From Desulfuromonadaceae bacterium (GTDB lineage Bacteria > Desulfobacterota > Desulfuromonadia > Geobacterales > Pseudopelobacteraceae): 62,011 nt of DNA. A program made the translations under genes and the position numbers. Below, in pieces: positions 26,059-35,005 of this stretch (position 1 is its first letter; every line of letters begins with the position of its first letter). The notes beneath the pieces are model-generated. The model was given only the letters and a program-made list of their open reading frames with translations, was not told where the DNA came from and did not search any database. The DNA lies in the NCBI GenBank assembly GCA_028687585.1, contig JAQTZV010000032.1, positions 1 to 62,011 of the forward strand, read 5' to 3'.

Positions 26059-28257
26059 ATGGCTGCAGCAACCGACATCCAGCAGCAGGTGTTCAATCTG
26101 CTGTCGCGCGCCTCAAATATCTCGTTTGTCACGGCAGAGCAGAGTTCGGGTGAAGTCAGTTTTCTGACACCCGGTCAGCGGGTAAATGCCGTAGTGTTAT
26201 CGCAGCTCCCCAATAACCGGGTTCAGGTTGGAGTTGGAACGGAGCGCTTCAATCTGGATCTGCCGATGTCGGTCCGCACCGGACAGACTCTGGAGATGAC
26301 GTATGTCGCCAGTGATCCTCGCTCTACATTTGCCATCGCCCGCCAGGCGGGCATTGCTCCGCCGGTAACTCTTTCTGATGCCTCCCGCCTGTTAAGTTTA
26401 CTGGTCTCCAGCCAGCAGATCATTGACCCCCAACTCCGCACCTCTTTGCAAAGCGTCGGCGACCTGCTGCGACGTTCATCGGGCGAAACCGCCGTGCTGG
26501 CCAATCTGCTGGATGAAGCCCTGATATATGGTTCCGGGCGGGATGGAGCAGCAACTCGTCTTTCGGCCGGAGCGGCTGCAAAAGCTGCAGGAGCAGGAGA
26601 ATCAGGGGCTGGGCGCTTGCCTCCGGACCAGGCGCGTCTGGCAACTTTTGAAGCAAATGCGGCCCAGATACTTAAAAATATTGCCCAGAATTCACGTTTC
26701 ACCCTGATTGAGGCGGCCACCCATCCGGTCACTTCGTTGCCGCTTCTTCCGGGTGAAGAGGTCAATGCCACCGTAGTCGGGACGCTGGCGGGCGGCAGAT
26801 CAATGGTTCAAATTGCCGGTACAACACTCGAGTTGGTGCTTCCGCAAAAAGTCGTGCCGGGGGAAATCCTGCGGTTGACATATCTGTCAGCGGAGCCGAA
26901 ACCTGTCTTTGCCCTGGGACGGACAGCCCCCGACAGTGCGCCGCCTCTGTTAAGCGAGGCCGGGCGTTGGCTGAGTGTCCTGGAGCACAGCGAAGGCGGG
27001 GTGTCCCGTCAGCAGGCATACGTGCTGGAACGATTAAACATGGTGTTGAAAAGTCTTCCGCCGAATTCGCCTGCACTCAGCGTCATTTCAGACGAAGCGC
27101 TGACCTATCAGAGAACCGGGCGAACAGCAACTGATCTCTCTGCAGCTGTCGCAGCGTCCGCCGCCGCTCCGTCTCCCGTCCATTCAGGAAACGGTCTTGT
27201 GTTGAGTGATGATATGGCCAAACTACTTCAGGCCGTCATCAAAGGAAATCGTCTGGCGCTGCTTGAATCATTAAACCAACAGGGTCCGGCCAGTTCGTTT
27301 ATGCCGGGCCAGCAGCTTAAAGGAGAGGTCCTGGCCTCCCTGGGAGGTGGACGGTTTTCTGTGCAGGTGGCCGGACAAGCGTTGGAGTTCATGTTGCCAA
27401 AGGGGATCCGGCGCGGCGACCTGATTACTCTGTTTTTCATTAGTGACACGCCGCAACTGACATTTCTGATGGCCCGTTTCGGCCGATCCGGGGACTCACA
27501 GGTCAGTGATGTCGGTCGCTGGCTGAGCGGTTTTCTGGGGGAGACGGCCGGGCAGGTGTCTGCCCAGTCGTCTCTGGGAATTTTGCGTACCCTGCTCTCC
27601 GGGCCGACGACCGATGCGCAACTGCTTGGCCGGATGCTCCAACAGGGGCTGCACGAAAGCGGGCTGTTTTATGAATCCCATCTTGCCCGCTGGTTCGGTG
27701 GAAGTTATTCGCTCGAAGACATCCTCAAGGAGCCGCAAGGTCGTCTGTCTCCTCGTCTGGTACAAGCAGGGGCGCAGCCTGATGTGTCAGCTGAGGATCC
27801 GCTTCGATCCGGTGTCCGAGCCGACTCAGCGGAAATAATGGCGGCGGTTATCAAAAGGGCCGGCAGCAGTATGGGACATGAAGGCATCGCCGATCAGCGC
27901 ACCCTGCCGCTGGTCAATGAGCAGTTGACCACTCTGCAGAATGGCCACCTGCTGTTTCGGGGCGATCTTTTTCCCGGCCGGCACCTGGAGTGGACCGTCG
28001 CCGAACGGGAGGCAGGGCGCAACCAGTCCGGGGGGCGCGAGCGGAGTTGGGAGACCAGCGTAACAATCAGCCTGCCGAATCTGGGGCCGGTCTCCGCTCT
28101 GCTTACACTCGATGGTATCGGCGTTGCCGTTACAATTACCGCTGAAAATGGGGGGACGGTCCCGATTCTGGAAATCGGCCGTGCGCGTCTGATTGAGCAA
28201 ATGGAAGGTGCGGGTCTGACGCCGTCAGCGATGAGTATCGGCCATGCAGCGGCGTGA
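26059..28257 (+). CDS. FliK-like protein with three repeated domains and a hook-length-control C-terminus
   Basis: The 732-residue protein consists of three homologous units of about 190 residues (beginning near residues 18, 213 and 397). Each has a PGQ-x-VNA-like strand set (FLTPGQRVNAVVL, LLPGEEVNATVVG, FMPGQQLKGEVLA) and a helical half, so it grew by internal duplication. The last 110 residues (LEWTVAERE... TSVTISLPNLGPVSALLTLDG) resemble the flagellar hook-length-control (Flg_hook) domain of FliK. The stop overlaps a FlhB C-terminal-like gene, which in flagella is the partner of FliK. A role in export-specificity switching is inferred. The canonical fliK is separately present at 41608. 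Confidence 0.7.
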   Translation: MAAATDIQQQVFNLLSRASNISFVTAEQSSGEVSFLTPGQRVNAVVLSQLPNNRVQVGVGTERFNLDLPMSVRTGQTLEMTYVASDPRSTFAIARQAGIAPPVTLSDASRLLSLLVSSQQIIDPQLRTSLQSVGDLLRRSSGETAVLANLLDEALIYGSGRDGAATRLSAGAAAKAAGAGESGAGRLPPDQARLATFEANAAQILKNIAQNSRFTLIEAATHPVTSLPLLPGEEVNATVVGTLAGGRSMVQIAGTTLELVLPQKVVPGEILRLTYLSAEPKPVFALGRTAPDSAPPLLSEAGRWLSVLEHSEGGVSRQQAYVLERLNMVLKSLPPNSPALSVISDEALTYQRTGRTATDLSAAVAASAAAPSPVHSGNGLVLSDDMAKLLQAVIKGNRLALLESLNQQGPASSFMPGQQLKGEVLASLGGGRFSVQVAGQALEFMLPKGIRRGDLITLFFISDTPQLTFLMARFGRSGDSQVSDVGRWLSGFLGETAGQVSAQSSLGILRTLLSGPTTDAQLLGRMLQQGLHESGLFYESHLARWFGGSYSLEDILKEPQGRLSPRLVQAGAQPDVSAEDPLRSGVRADSAEIMAAVIKRAGSSMGHEGIADQRTLPLVNEQLTTLQNGHLLFRGDLFPGRHLEWTVAEREAGRNQSGGRERSWETSVTISLPNLGPVSALLTLDGIGVAVTITAENGGTVPILEIGRARLIEQMEGAGLTPSAMSIGHAAA

Positions 28258-28525
28258 CGATGAAGAACGCAAGGCCGCTGCGCTCTCCTATAAGCAGGGG
28301 TACTATGCTCCGGTAGTAGTCGCCCGTGGCAAGGGTGTTGTCGCTGAGGCGATAATCGCCTGTGCCCATGAGGCGGGGGTGTATGTCCATGAATCGCCGG
28401 ATCTGGTCAGGCTGTTGATGCAGGTCGACAGTGATCAGTTCATTCCGCCTGAGCTGTATCGTGCGGTTGCTGAAGTGCTTGTGTGGCTGCAATGGCTGGA
28501 AAATCAGCAAAATACAACGGTATGA
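28244..28525 (+). CDS. FlhB C-terminal-domain-like export switch protein
   Basis: A 93-residue soluble protein that aligns along its length with the part of FlhB after the NPTH autocleavage site. AALSYKQGYYAPVVVARGKG corresponds to ALKYDRQKMVAPIVLAKGMD of the FlhB in this window, and IPPELYRAVAEVLVWL to IPETLYAAVAEVLAYV. It lacks the membrane part and the NPTH motif itself. Its first 14 bases overlap the FliK-like gene, an arrangement mirroring the FliK-FlhB partnership. Such stand-alone proteins are known as FhlB or YscU-C-like, and their function is poorly defined. Confidence 0.8.
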   Translation: MQRRDDEERKAAALSYKQGYYAPVVVARGKGVVAEAIIACAHEAGVYVHESPDLVRLLMQVDSDQFIPPELYRAVAEVLVWLQWLENQQNTTV

Positions 28526-28534
28526 GGAGGGGCA

Positions 28535-29944
28535 ATGCAGATCAAGTTTGGTACTGATGGATGGCGGGGTGTTATTGCCCGGGATTTTACCTTTGAAAAT
28601 CTTTCCCTGGTTGCGCAGGCCACCATGGATTATCTGAATCGGGAGGGCTTGGGGAATAACGGGCTGATAATCGGCTATGACCGGCGCTTTCTGTCGCGTG
28701 ATTTTGCCCGGCGTGTTGCTGAAATAGCCGCGGGCAATAGCATCAGCGTCCGTTTGACGGAAGAGTTTGCTCCGACTCCGGCTGTTTCATGGGCAGTGCA
28801 TGAAACCGGTTCCGGTGCCGGCATCATGATTACCGCAAGCCATAATCCTCCCGAGTATAACGGCTTCAAGATCAAGGAGGCTTTTGGTGGTTCTGCGCTT
28901 CCCGCAACAACTAAAATAGTTGAAGAGATTGTTGCCTACAACAGGGAAAACGGGCGACGGGTTATTTCTGTTCCGTATGAGGAAGCTATTAACAAAGGCC
29001 TTATTGTGCTTTTTGACCCTAGTGAAGGTTATTTCCATCAGATCAGCCGCTATGTTGATCTTGGTCTGATTGCAAAGTCCGGCATCAGAGCGGTTGTTGA
29101 TCCGATGTACGGTGCCGGATGTGGCTTCATTCCGAGGCTTCTCCCCGGAGTTGACGAAATTCATGCCAGTGAAAATCCCTCGTTTGGCGGACAACCTCCC
29201 GAACCGATCGGTCAACACCTCCAGGAATTATCTGCCGTGCTGAAAAAGGGGACATATCAGGTAGGATTGGCGCTGGATGGGGATGCCGACCGGATCGGCG
29301 CTATTGATGAGAATGGAGACTTCTTCTCCTCTCATTGTATATTTACGGTTATCCTGCGGCACTTGATCGAGTATAAAAAAATGACCGGTGCGGTTGTTAA
29401 AACGGTCTCAACAACCCGCATGATCGACCTGCTGGCTGATAAATACGGGCTGGAGCTTTTTGAAACCCCGATCGGCTTTAAACATATTTGCGAGCTGATG
29501 TTGAAGCGCGATATCCTCATGGGCGGAGAGGAGTCGGGAGGACTTGGGGTAAAAGGTCATATTCCTGAGCGGGACGGAATTCTGCTTGGTCTGCTGCTGC
29601 TGGAAGCGGTCTCGGTAAGCGGTAAAGGGTTGCGGCAGTTACTGGATGAAACGATGGACGAGATCGGGCATTTCTATTATCAACGCATTGATCGCCGCAT
29701 TGAAGATGCCGCCAAAGAGCAGCTGATTGCTCAGTTACGGTCGCATCCGCCGATAACGATTGACGGTCAACATGTTGCGGCAACCAATTTCAGTGATGGC
29801 TTCAAATTTATCTTTGAAAACGGTGATTGGTTGTTGATCCGTCCCTCCGGAACCGAACCGGTTTTACGGCTGTACAGCGAAGCAGGTTCGCAGGATCAGG
29901 TCGAACGATTCCTGCGTCAGGCGATAGTAATTGCCGGATGTTGA
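28535..29944 (+). CDS. Phosphoglucomutase/phosphomannomutase (alpha-D-phosphohexomutase)
   Basis: Interconverts hexose-1- and hexose-6-phosphates for glycan precursors. The 469-residue protein has all four signature loops: phosphoserine TASHNPPEYNG with S102, metal loop DGDADR at about 248-253, sugar-specificity loop GGEESGGLG, and phosphate loop RPSGTEP. GAGGAGGGGC is a strong ribosome site. Substrate preference (glucose, mannose or glucosamine) cannot be told from the sequence; the GGEESGG loop favours the PGM/PMM group. It is inserted between export-switch and chemotaxis genes with 9 bp before it, so it may belong to the same transcript. Confidence 0.9.
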   Translation: MQIKFGTDGWRGVIARDFTFENLSLVAQATMDYLNREGLGNNGLIIGYDRRFLSRDFARRVAEIAAGNSISVRLTEEFAPTPAVSWAVHETGSGAGIMITASHNPPEYNGFKIKEAFGGSALPATTKIVEEIVAYNRENGRRVISVPYEEAINKGLIVLFDPSEGYFHQISRYVDLGLIAKSGIRAVVDPMYGAGCGFIPRLLPGVDEIHASENPSFGGQPPEPIGQHLQELSAVLKKGTYQVGLALDGDADRIGAIDENGDFFSSHCIFTVILRHLIEYKKMTGAVVKTVSTTRMIDLLADKYGLELFETPIGFKHICELMLKRDILMGGEESGGLGVKGHIPERDGILLGLLLLEAVSVSGKGLRQLLDETMDEIGHFYYQRIDRRIEDAAKEQLIAQLRSHPPITIDGQHVAATNFSDGFKFIFENGDWLLIRPSGTEPVLRLYSEAGSQDQVERFLRQAIVIAGC

Positions 29945-29972
29945 AATATATTTACGTAGTGTCACAACACGG

Positions 29973-30000
29973 TTGCACTGATGAAAAAATCAGTTATAAT
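29973..30000 (+). promoter_or_regulatory. Promoter-like site with internal dyad upstream of cheY
   Basis: TTGCAC (29973-29978) and TATAAT (29995-30000) are separated by 16 bp. The spacer holds the perfect dyad ACTGAT-GAAAAA-ATCAGT (29977-29994). The -10 match is exact but the -35 is weak. The dyad could be an operator or a short hairpin ending the upstream transcript. Confidence 0.4.
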
Positions 30001-30078
30001 CAATCGTGCTGGCCGCATTGACGAATTGAAAATAGATCCATACTGTTATGGAAATTTCATACAAAGGGGCACACAATT

Positions 30079-30444
30079 ATGGCTAACATTCTGATCGTTG
30101 ACGATTCATCCACCATGCGTAAAATCATTTCGAGGTCTCTTCGTCAGGCCGGACTTGCTGTTGATGAGATTTTCGAAGCCGGAGACGGTATTGAAGGTCT
30201 GGGTGTGATCGCATCCGGAAAGTCTATCCAGCTGATACTGTCTGACATCAACATGCCGAACATGGATGGTCTTGAGTTTGTCAAAGCGGTACGGGGCAAC
30301 GGTAATTCCACACCCATTGTCATGATAACAACGGAAGGTGGCGAAGAGATCATTGCTGAGGCGATGTCAAGCGGCGCAAGCGACAGCATTAAAAAGCCAT
30401 TCACTCCGGATCAGCTACAGGAAAAACTGGGGGGGCTGATATGA
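30079..30444 (+). CDS. cheY: CheY-like single-domain response regulator
   Basis: A 121-residue receiver-only protein: acidic pair in LIVDDS (D8-D9), phospho-acceptor D56 in LSDINMPNMDG, a conserved Thr in MITTE and Lys in IKKPF. Single-domain receivers of this kind signal to the flagellar motor switch (FliM) or adaptation circuits. It overlaps cheX by 4 bp and lies upstream of the flagellar operon, so a motor role is likely. An AAAGGGGC ribosome site precedes the ATG. Confidence 0.88.
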   Translation: MANILIVDDSSTMRKIISRSLRQAGLAVDEIFEAGDGIEGLGVIASGKSIQLILSDINMPNMDGLEFVKAVRGNGNSTPIVMITTEGGEEIIAEAMSSGASDSIKKPFTPDQLQEKLGGLI

Positions 30445-30947
30445 GCCTTAACCAGGACATTTCCCATTCAACCTGCTTTACTGAAGATTTGCTGGCAGGG
30501 TACGTGATCGATGCGACGAGAGATGTCTTCTCTACGATGGTCATGATGGAAGTGACGGACAATTTCCCGCTCAAGGAACCGGTCAACCGCTTCAAATGCA
30601 GTATCACCGGGATGGTTGGATTTGCGGGGACCTACTCCGGGGTGATTTCAATACACTGTCCGGTTGCTCTGGCGCTGAAGATTACATCCAATATGCTTGG
30701 CATGGAGTGTGATGAGGTTAATGACGATCTGAATGATGCTATCGGGGAAATAGCCAATATGCTCGGCGGTAGTGTCAAGCAGGTACTTTCCAAAGGGGGG
30801 CTTGATGTTAAACTATCGATCCCCACCGTGATTTCAGGTGAGGATTATACCGTAAATTCACTTTCTGATAACGATTGCATCGTTGTTCCGTTTACTATTG
30901 AAGAACACACTCTACTCGTCGGACTTACGCTGAAGAAGGAAGATTAG
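30441..30947 (+). CDS. cheX: CheX-like CheY-phosphate phosphatase
   Basis: A 168-residue protein with the CheC/CheX/FliY phosphatase fold. The catalytic ExxN pair is E103-I-A-N106 in the helix DAIGEIANMLGGSVKQVL, and the central GFAGTYSGVISIHCP strand is typical of CheX. Enzymes of this family shorten the CheY-phosphate signal. Its overlap with the upstream cheY supports that this receiver is the substrate. Only one ExxN site is present, as in CheX rather than CheC. Confidence 0.83.
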   Translation: MSLNQDISHSTCFTEDLLAGYVIDATRDVFSTMVMMEVTDNFPLKEPVNRFKCSITGMVGFAGTYSGVISIHCPVALALKITSNMLGMECDEVNDDLNDAIGEIANMLGGSVKQVLSKGGLDVKLSIPTVISGEDYTVNSLSDNDCIVVPFTIEEHTLLVGLTLKKED

Positions 30948-31022
30948 CCGTTTTCTTCTGCATTATTACGCTGCCATGACGTATGGCCATCATACCCAAT
31001 CTGAACCGGAAGACGTTATCTG

Positions 31023-32078
31023 ATGGATGGTTATACAACGCTATACGGGATGCTGGAAACGGCTCTGAAGCAAGCAGGCGAAGAAAGCGGCATGCTCTTG
31101 GGGCAGGAGATTTCCATCGCCCTTTTGGACTCGCTTTCGACAAGTAAAAGCTCTTATTTCGGAGGACTTGACGACGGCTGCTTCGTCATGGGAGTTGACT
31201 CCGGAGAATCATACGCAGGCCAGTTCTACCTGGTCTTCTCGTTGCGTGACGCAATTGTCATGAGCAGTATTCTTCTCGGGATTCCTCCGGCGCGAATCCA
31301 GGAGAAGAAACGTCTTTCCATCATTGAAAACGATGACATTGATGCATTTTCCGAGATTGGCAATATGGTTAACGGTGCGCTTAATACCGTTTTCCAGGGG
31401 ACTCTCCCGAACAAAGTTCGCCTTAAGCTGCTTCCTCCCAAGAAATATATTCCCGAAATTGATGAACTAAGTGCCGAGCAACCGCTCCCGGATGGCGAGT
31501 ATCTGATGTTTCGCTCAAAACTGGAGATGCCGGGCCAGGAAATGCACCATCTTGATGTACTTATTCCGACTCTGCTGGGGAACCTGTTTGACCCTCAACC
31601 GGTACCCGACGAAGCGACTGGAGAGGATGAAACCTCTGGCGGTAGTGAAGATACGAGTGCTGGAGAAAATGGTTTAGAAGCCGGAACTGCCGTCGCCAGC
31701 GGTGTGGAAAGCATTGTTGTGCTTGAAGACGACGAAGAACAACGCCTGCAGATGATTGCGCTGCTCGCGTTCACCGGATTTCAGATTGCTGAAGGCACGC
31801 TTAATGCGGACATAAAAGAGCTGTTTACCGGGCGAAATGTAAAATTGGTCATAATTGGGTCTCAAGACGCCGATGATCGGGAGCTCGCTGTCTGTATCAA
31901 GGTAAATGCCATGCGCCAGGATTTCCCCCCTCCAATTATCATGAGCGCAGAGTGCTGGACGCGGACTGCGGTTCTGAAAGCCCTTAAATACGGTGCTCGT
32001 GATATCATCATAAAACCATTCAACAGTGAAGACGTAACGACAAAAGTGCGGCGCTACTGCAAAATAGCATCCGTTTAA
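31023..32078 (+). CDS. CheC-like phosphatase domain fused to a degenerate receiver domain
   Basis: A 351-residue two-domain protein. Residues 1-190 resemble CheC/CheX/FliY, with an ExxN motif at E111-I-G-N114 (DAFSEIGNMVNGAL). A Gly/Ser/Glu-rich linker (195-228) leads to a receiver-like domain (230-351) with the acidic cluster E235-D236-D237 and the IIKPF lysine. However, the phospho-acceptor aspartate is replaced: LVIIGSQ stands where LVLLD is expected (G279). It therefore probably binds or mimics a receiver without being phosphorylated. It follows cheX by 75 bp, suggesting a local CheY-phosphate control module. No named family is known to me. Confidence 0.7.
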   Translation: MDGYTTLYGMLETALKQAGEESGMLLGQEISIALLDSLSTSKSSYFGGLDDGCFVMGVDSGESYAGQFYLVFSLRDAIVMSSILLGIPPARIQEKKRLSIIENDDIDAFSEIGNMVNGALNTVFQGTLPNKVRLKLLPPKKYIPEIDELSAEQPLPDGEYLMFRSKLEMPGQEMHHLDVLIPTLLGNLFDPQPVPDEATGEDETSGGSEDTSAGENGLEAGTAVASGVESIVVLEDDEEQRLQMIALLAFTGFQIAEGTLNADIKELFTGRNVKLVIIGSQDADDRELAVCIKVNAMRQDFPPPIIMSAECWTRTAVLKALKYGARDIIIKPFNSEDVTTKVRRYCKIASV

Positions 32079-32100
32079 TAACCGTGCGGGGCTGATAATA

Positions 32101-34275
32101 GTGCAAACTCCGGTTTTACGATATACTGCAACTCAGCTGCGTCACCGAACCCTGATAATCAGGACACTTCCGTTAACGAAGAGAAAAGCGCAGAAAACGT
32201 CTTCGAGCCTGCTAAGGTCGCTTGTTGGTGTCCTGCTATTACCGTTTGTCTTGACACTCGCTCCTGGCTTTGCCTCTGCCTCAATTCCCAACCATCTTTA
32301 TCGGATCGATATACGACCACGAAAGGAATTTACCCGCCTTACCGTTCGTCTTGCTGAACCGCCGGAATACTTGCTTGCTGCTATTCCCGGCAATCGCCTG
32401 CGATTGGTTATAACGGATACCGAAGGGACGTTATTTAAAAAGTTTCGACGGTATTCCGATAAAAACATAGGCGGACTGGCTTTTAAAAAACGGGGCGACA
32501 ATCTTCTGATTACCTTCCAGATTTCCCGAACGGCTGGATGGCGGGATTTATCACGCCCTGATATTAGTGCCATAACGCTTGATATCGGTACACCGTTTAA
32601 GCCGGGCCCGCCACACCCAACTCTGAGCGGGAGGGAAAAAATATGGAGCGGTGCCGAGAAGCTTGTGCGCGATTTTGACCCGCCATTGAAGTCAGAAATT
32701 CCCTTTACTCCGACTGATCGTCTCATCTTAAAGAGCCTCCTTTCCGACGCGGATCAAGACGAATTTATTGCCGCGGAAGCCGCACTCTACAAAGGACGCC
32801 TCATCGAGGCGGAGGAGTTGTTCAGCCGTTTTTCAGCACTTCAGACTCAGATCCGGCCGCTGTCACTCTATCGGCTCGCAGAAACGTGGTATAAATTGCA
32901 AAAGTATCCGCAAGCTTTGGCTGCTTTTCGTGCCGCTGAAAAACTTTGGCCCGCCTACCTTGGCTTGAATCCGGGCGTTACATTTTATTACGGCGACAGT
33001 ATTGCCCGGAGCGGCGAACTGAGTGAAGCACGCACACTGCTTGCCGGATTGGTTGCGCGCTTGGCGGACAAAGCCTACGCGCCGGCATTACTCGTACGGC
33101 TTGGCGACATTCTCACCCGCCAGGGGCATGAGCAGGATGGATATGCCATCTATCAGAATGTCGCTCTCAACTTCAAAGACAATAAAGCCAGCAAAATGGC
33201 ATTAATGCGTATTGCTGACAGTGAATTTCTTCATTCTACCCCCTGGAATTATCGTTCGATCAGCGATGTATATCTAAACGCCTCCCTGCAAAGTGGTGAT
33301 CTGGATATGCGTGAGGAAGCCCACTTTAAATACGTTCTGCTTGAATCAATTCATGGTGAAGCAGGAGAGGCGTTGAAGCAGATTATGTTGTTCCAGCGTA
33401 AATTTCCCCGTGGGGTATATGTCGCTGTTGTCGGGACAATCCGGGAAGTTCTGGTTGCCGAAGTTTATCGGCGTACCAACTGGGATAAAGATCCGGGGGC
33501 CCTTGTACGTTTTATGGATGAGCAGCACGAATACCTTGCAAGCTGTGTTGAACAACCACATTTTTTGACTACTGTTACCCATGCCTACAATGTGGCGGGG
33601 CGTCCGATCGAGCTAGTCAAGTTGTTGACGGCATTGGTCGATAGATCGTGGGCAGCTTCGGTAGCACCAGAGTTATATGTCAGTATCGTTGACAACGCGG
33701 AGCTAATTGGAGATACGGCGACGGCAGAACGGACTCTGGAAACGTTTCTGAATAAATTCCCTGCAGACCAGCACGCACAACTAATGACGGAACGGCTCGG
33801 TGCAATTTATTTTTCTGCTGATAAACATCAGCAGGTCAAGGAAACACTTCTTAAATTGCTTAACAAGGGAGAACGGGCCCAGCAGGCCGAGAGCTATTAT
33901 CGGCTGGGACGGTCGCTCTGGGCACTTCAGCTTAATGCGCAGGCGGCAAAAGCAATGGAGCTTTTTCTGGCTTCACCCTCGGGGAGTGACGCCCGTCTTG
34001 TGCCGGACGCATACTTTGTTGCCGGCTCTGCAAAAGAAAATATCGGTGATCGCAAAGGCGCCTTAAAACTATTTGAAGCGGCTCTTAAACTACCGGATAA
34101 CAAACGTTACGAAGAGTTTCTCTATAGGGCCGGCCAGATTAACCTCCGTGAAGGCAATACCCGACAAGCGAAAGTTCTATTTGAGCAACTTGCCAAAAAC
34201 GGCAAAGACCCCGACTGGCAAAATCTTGCCCGGCAGGCGCTCACTTCACTTGAATCAAGGCTCTCTCGCCCGTAA
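32101..34275 (+). CDS. Secreted TPR-repeat protein
   Basis: A 724-residue protein starting at GTG 32101. About 45 basic residues precede a hydrophobic segment (SLVGVLLLPFVLTLAPGFASA) that reads as a signal peptide or anchor with an unusually long n-region, so the start is uncertain; no better in-frame start was found. An N-terminal beta-rich domain (HLYRIDIRPRKEFTRLTVRL) resembles AMIN-type modules. From about residue 210 to the end there are many tetratricopeptide-like helical pairs (YRLAETWYKLQKYPQALAAF, YFVAGSAKENIGDRKGALKL). A periplasmic scaffold role beside the flagellar operon is plausible but unproven. Confidence 0.65.
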   Translation: MQTPVLRYTATQLRHRTLIIRTLPLTKRKAQKTSSSLLRSLVGVLLLPFVLTLAPGFASASIPNHLYRIDIRPRKEFTRLTVRLAEPPEYLLAAIPGNRLRLVITDTEGTLFKKFRRYSDKNIGGLAFKKRGDNLLITFQISRTAGWRDLSRPDISAITLDIGTPFKPGPPHPTLSGREKIWSGAEKLVRDFDPPLKSEIPFTPTDRLILKSLLSDADQDEFIAAEAALYKGRLIEAEELFSRFSALQTQIRPLSLYRLAETWYKLQKYPQALAAFRAAEKLWPAYLGLNPGVTFYYGDSIARSGELSEARTLLAGLVARLADKAYAPALLVRLGDILTRQGHEQDGYAIYQNVALNFKDNKASKMALMRIADSEFLHSTPWNYRSISDVYLNASLQSGDLDMREEAHFKYVLLESIHGEAGEALKQIMLFQRKFPRGVYVAVVGTIREVLVAEVYRRTNWDKDPGALVRFMDEQHEYLASCVEQPHFLTTVTHAYNVAGRPIELVKLLTALVDRSWAASVAPELYVSIVDNAELIGDTATAERTLETFLNKFPADQHAQLMTERLGAIYFSADKHQQVKETLLKLLNKGERAQQAESYYRLGRSLWALQLNAQAAKAMELFLASPSGSDARLVPDAYFVAGSAKENIGDRKGALKLFEAALKLPDNKRYEEFLYRAGQINLREGNTRQAKVLFEQLAKNGKDPDWQNLARQALTSLESRLSRP

Positions 34276-34576
34276 CAACACGACAGTTCAGTCATTATTT
34301 TGACTTGGTCAATATAATGGCATGCATCTACGTCATCAGTATCGAAAGCATGCCCCGGTAGCACAACAATCTTCAGTGCCTCGTACAAACAATAATAGTC
34401 GTTTTACATTGAATAGTTAATCTCACTTACGGTAGTGCGCCAGGGTGATTTTCTTGTGCTCTGTACGTTATGCCGCATACAAGTTTCACGCGCCGTTGTG
34501 CCTGCTTATGGCGGGGTGGTGGTGGTTGTCTGTGGTACGTTTTTTGCACTCTATGCGCTTCGAAAGGAGTCAGTGT
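34276..34576. other. 301-bp regulatory region upstream of flgB
   Basis: Non-coding DNA separating the TPR gene from the flagellar operon. It contains the sigma-54 promoter described separately near its right end. Enhancer sites for a sigma-54 activator are expected in the 250 bp to the left, but no clear dyad was identified. A GATTTTC-rich open frame running into flgB from 34445 is not considered coding. Confidence 0.5.
34533..34548 (+). promoter_or_regulatory. Sigma-54 promoter of the flgB flagellar operon
   Basis: TGGTACG (34533-34539) and TTGCA (34544-34548) keep the invariant GG-N10-GC spacing (34534-34535 to 34546-34547). The predicted start near 34559 leaves a leader of about 18 nt with the AAGGAGT ribosome site of flgB. 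Sigma-54 control of rod/basal-body operons is common in Geobacter-type bacteria. Confidence 0.8.
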
Positions 34577-35005
34577 ATGCGAATCGAGGGCATTTTCAGT
34601 AACACCATCGACCTGTTGGGCAAAAGTGTTGACCTGAGGGCAAAAAATCAGAACTTGATTGCCTCCAATATAGCAAATGCAGAAACCCCGAACTTTATTC
34701 CCAAGAGCCTCGCTTTTGACGACGAACTGCAGAGTGCACTAAAAAACAGTTCAAGCGGCCAGCGGTCTCATGCAGTACCTCATCAGAGACATATACCGGT
34801 GCGCGGTGCAGGGACCTCGTTGCAGTCTGTAACAGGAAAAATCATTGAAACACCTGCAAAAACACCTGGTAAGGATGGAAATGCGGTGGAGCTTGAAAAT
34901 GAAATGGGTAAAATGGCTGAAAATCAGATCATGTTTAACGCGTCAGTTCAACTGTTGACCAAAAAATTTGAAGGGTTGCGCAGTGCAATCAGGGGGACGC
35001 TATAA
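34577..35005 (+). CDS. flgB: Flagellar proximal rod protein FlgB
   Basis: A 142-residue rod subunit at the base of the flagellar axle, exported by the flagellar type III system. The N-terminal LLGKSVDLRAKNQNLIASNIANAETPNF motif is the conserved rod/hook signature, and the C-terminal helix (NQIMFNASVQLLTKKFEGLRSAI) is the expected coiled-coil partner. Start ATG 34577 has a strong AAGGAGT. An open frame 44 codons longer crosses the sigma-54 promoter and is rejected. It is the first gene of the large operon; flgC starts at the base after its stop. Confidence 0.95.
   Translation: MRIEGIFSNTIDLLGKSVDLRAKNQNLIASNIANAETPNFIPKSLAFDDELQSALKNSSSGQRSHAVPHQRHIPVRGAGTSLQSVTGKIIETPAKTPGKDGNAVELENEMGKMAENQIMFNASVQLLTKKFEGLRSAIRGTL

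Noticed and set aside
34445..34576. 44-codon extension of FlgB
   Set aside because: The extension crosses the sigma-54 promoter and has no similarity to FlgB; ATG 34577 has AAGGAGT.
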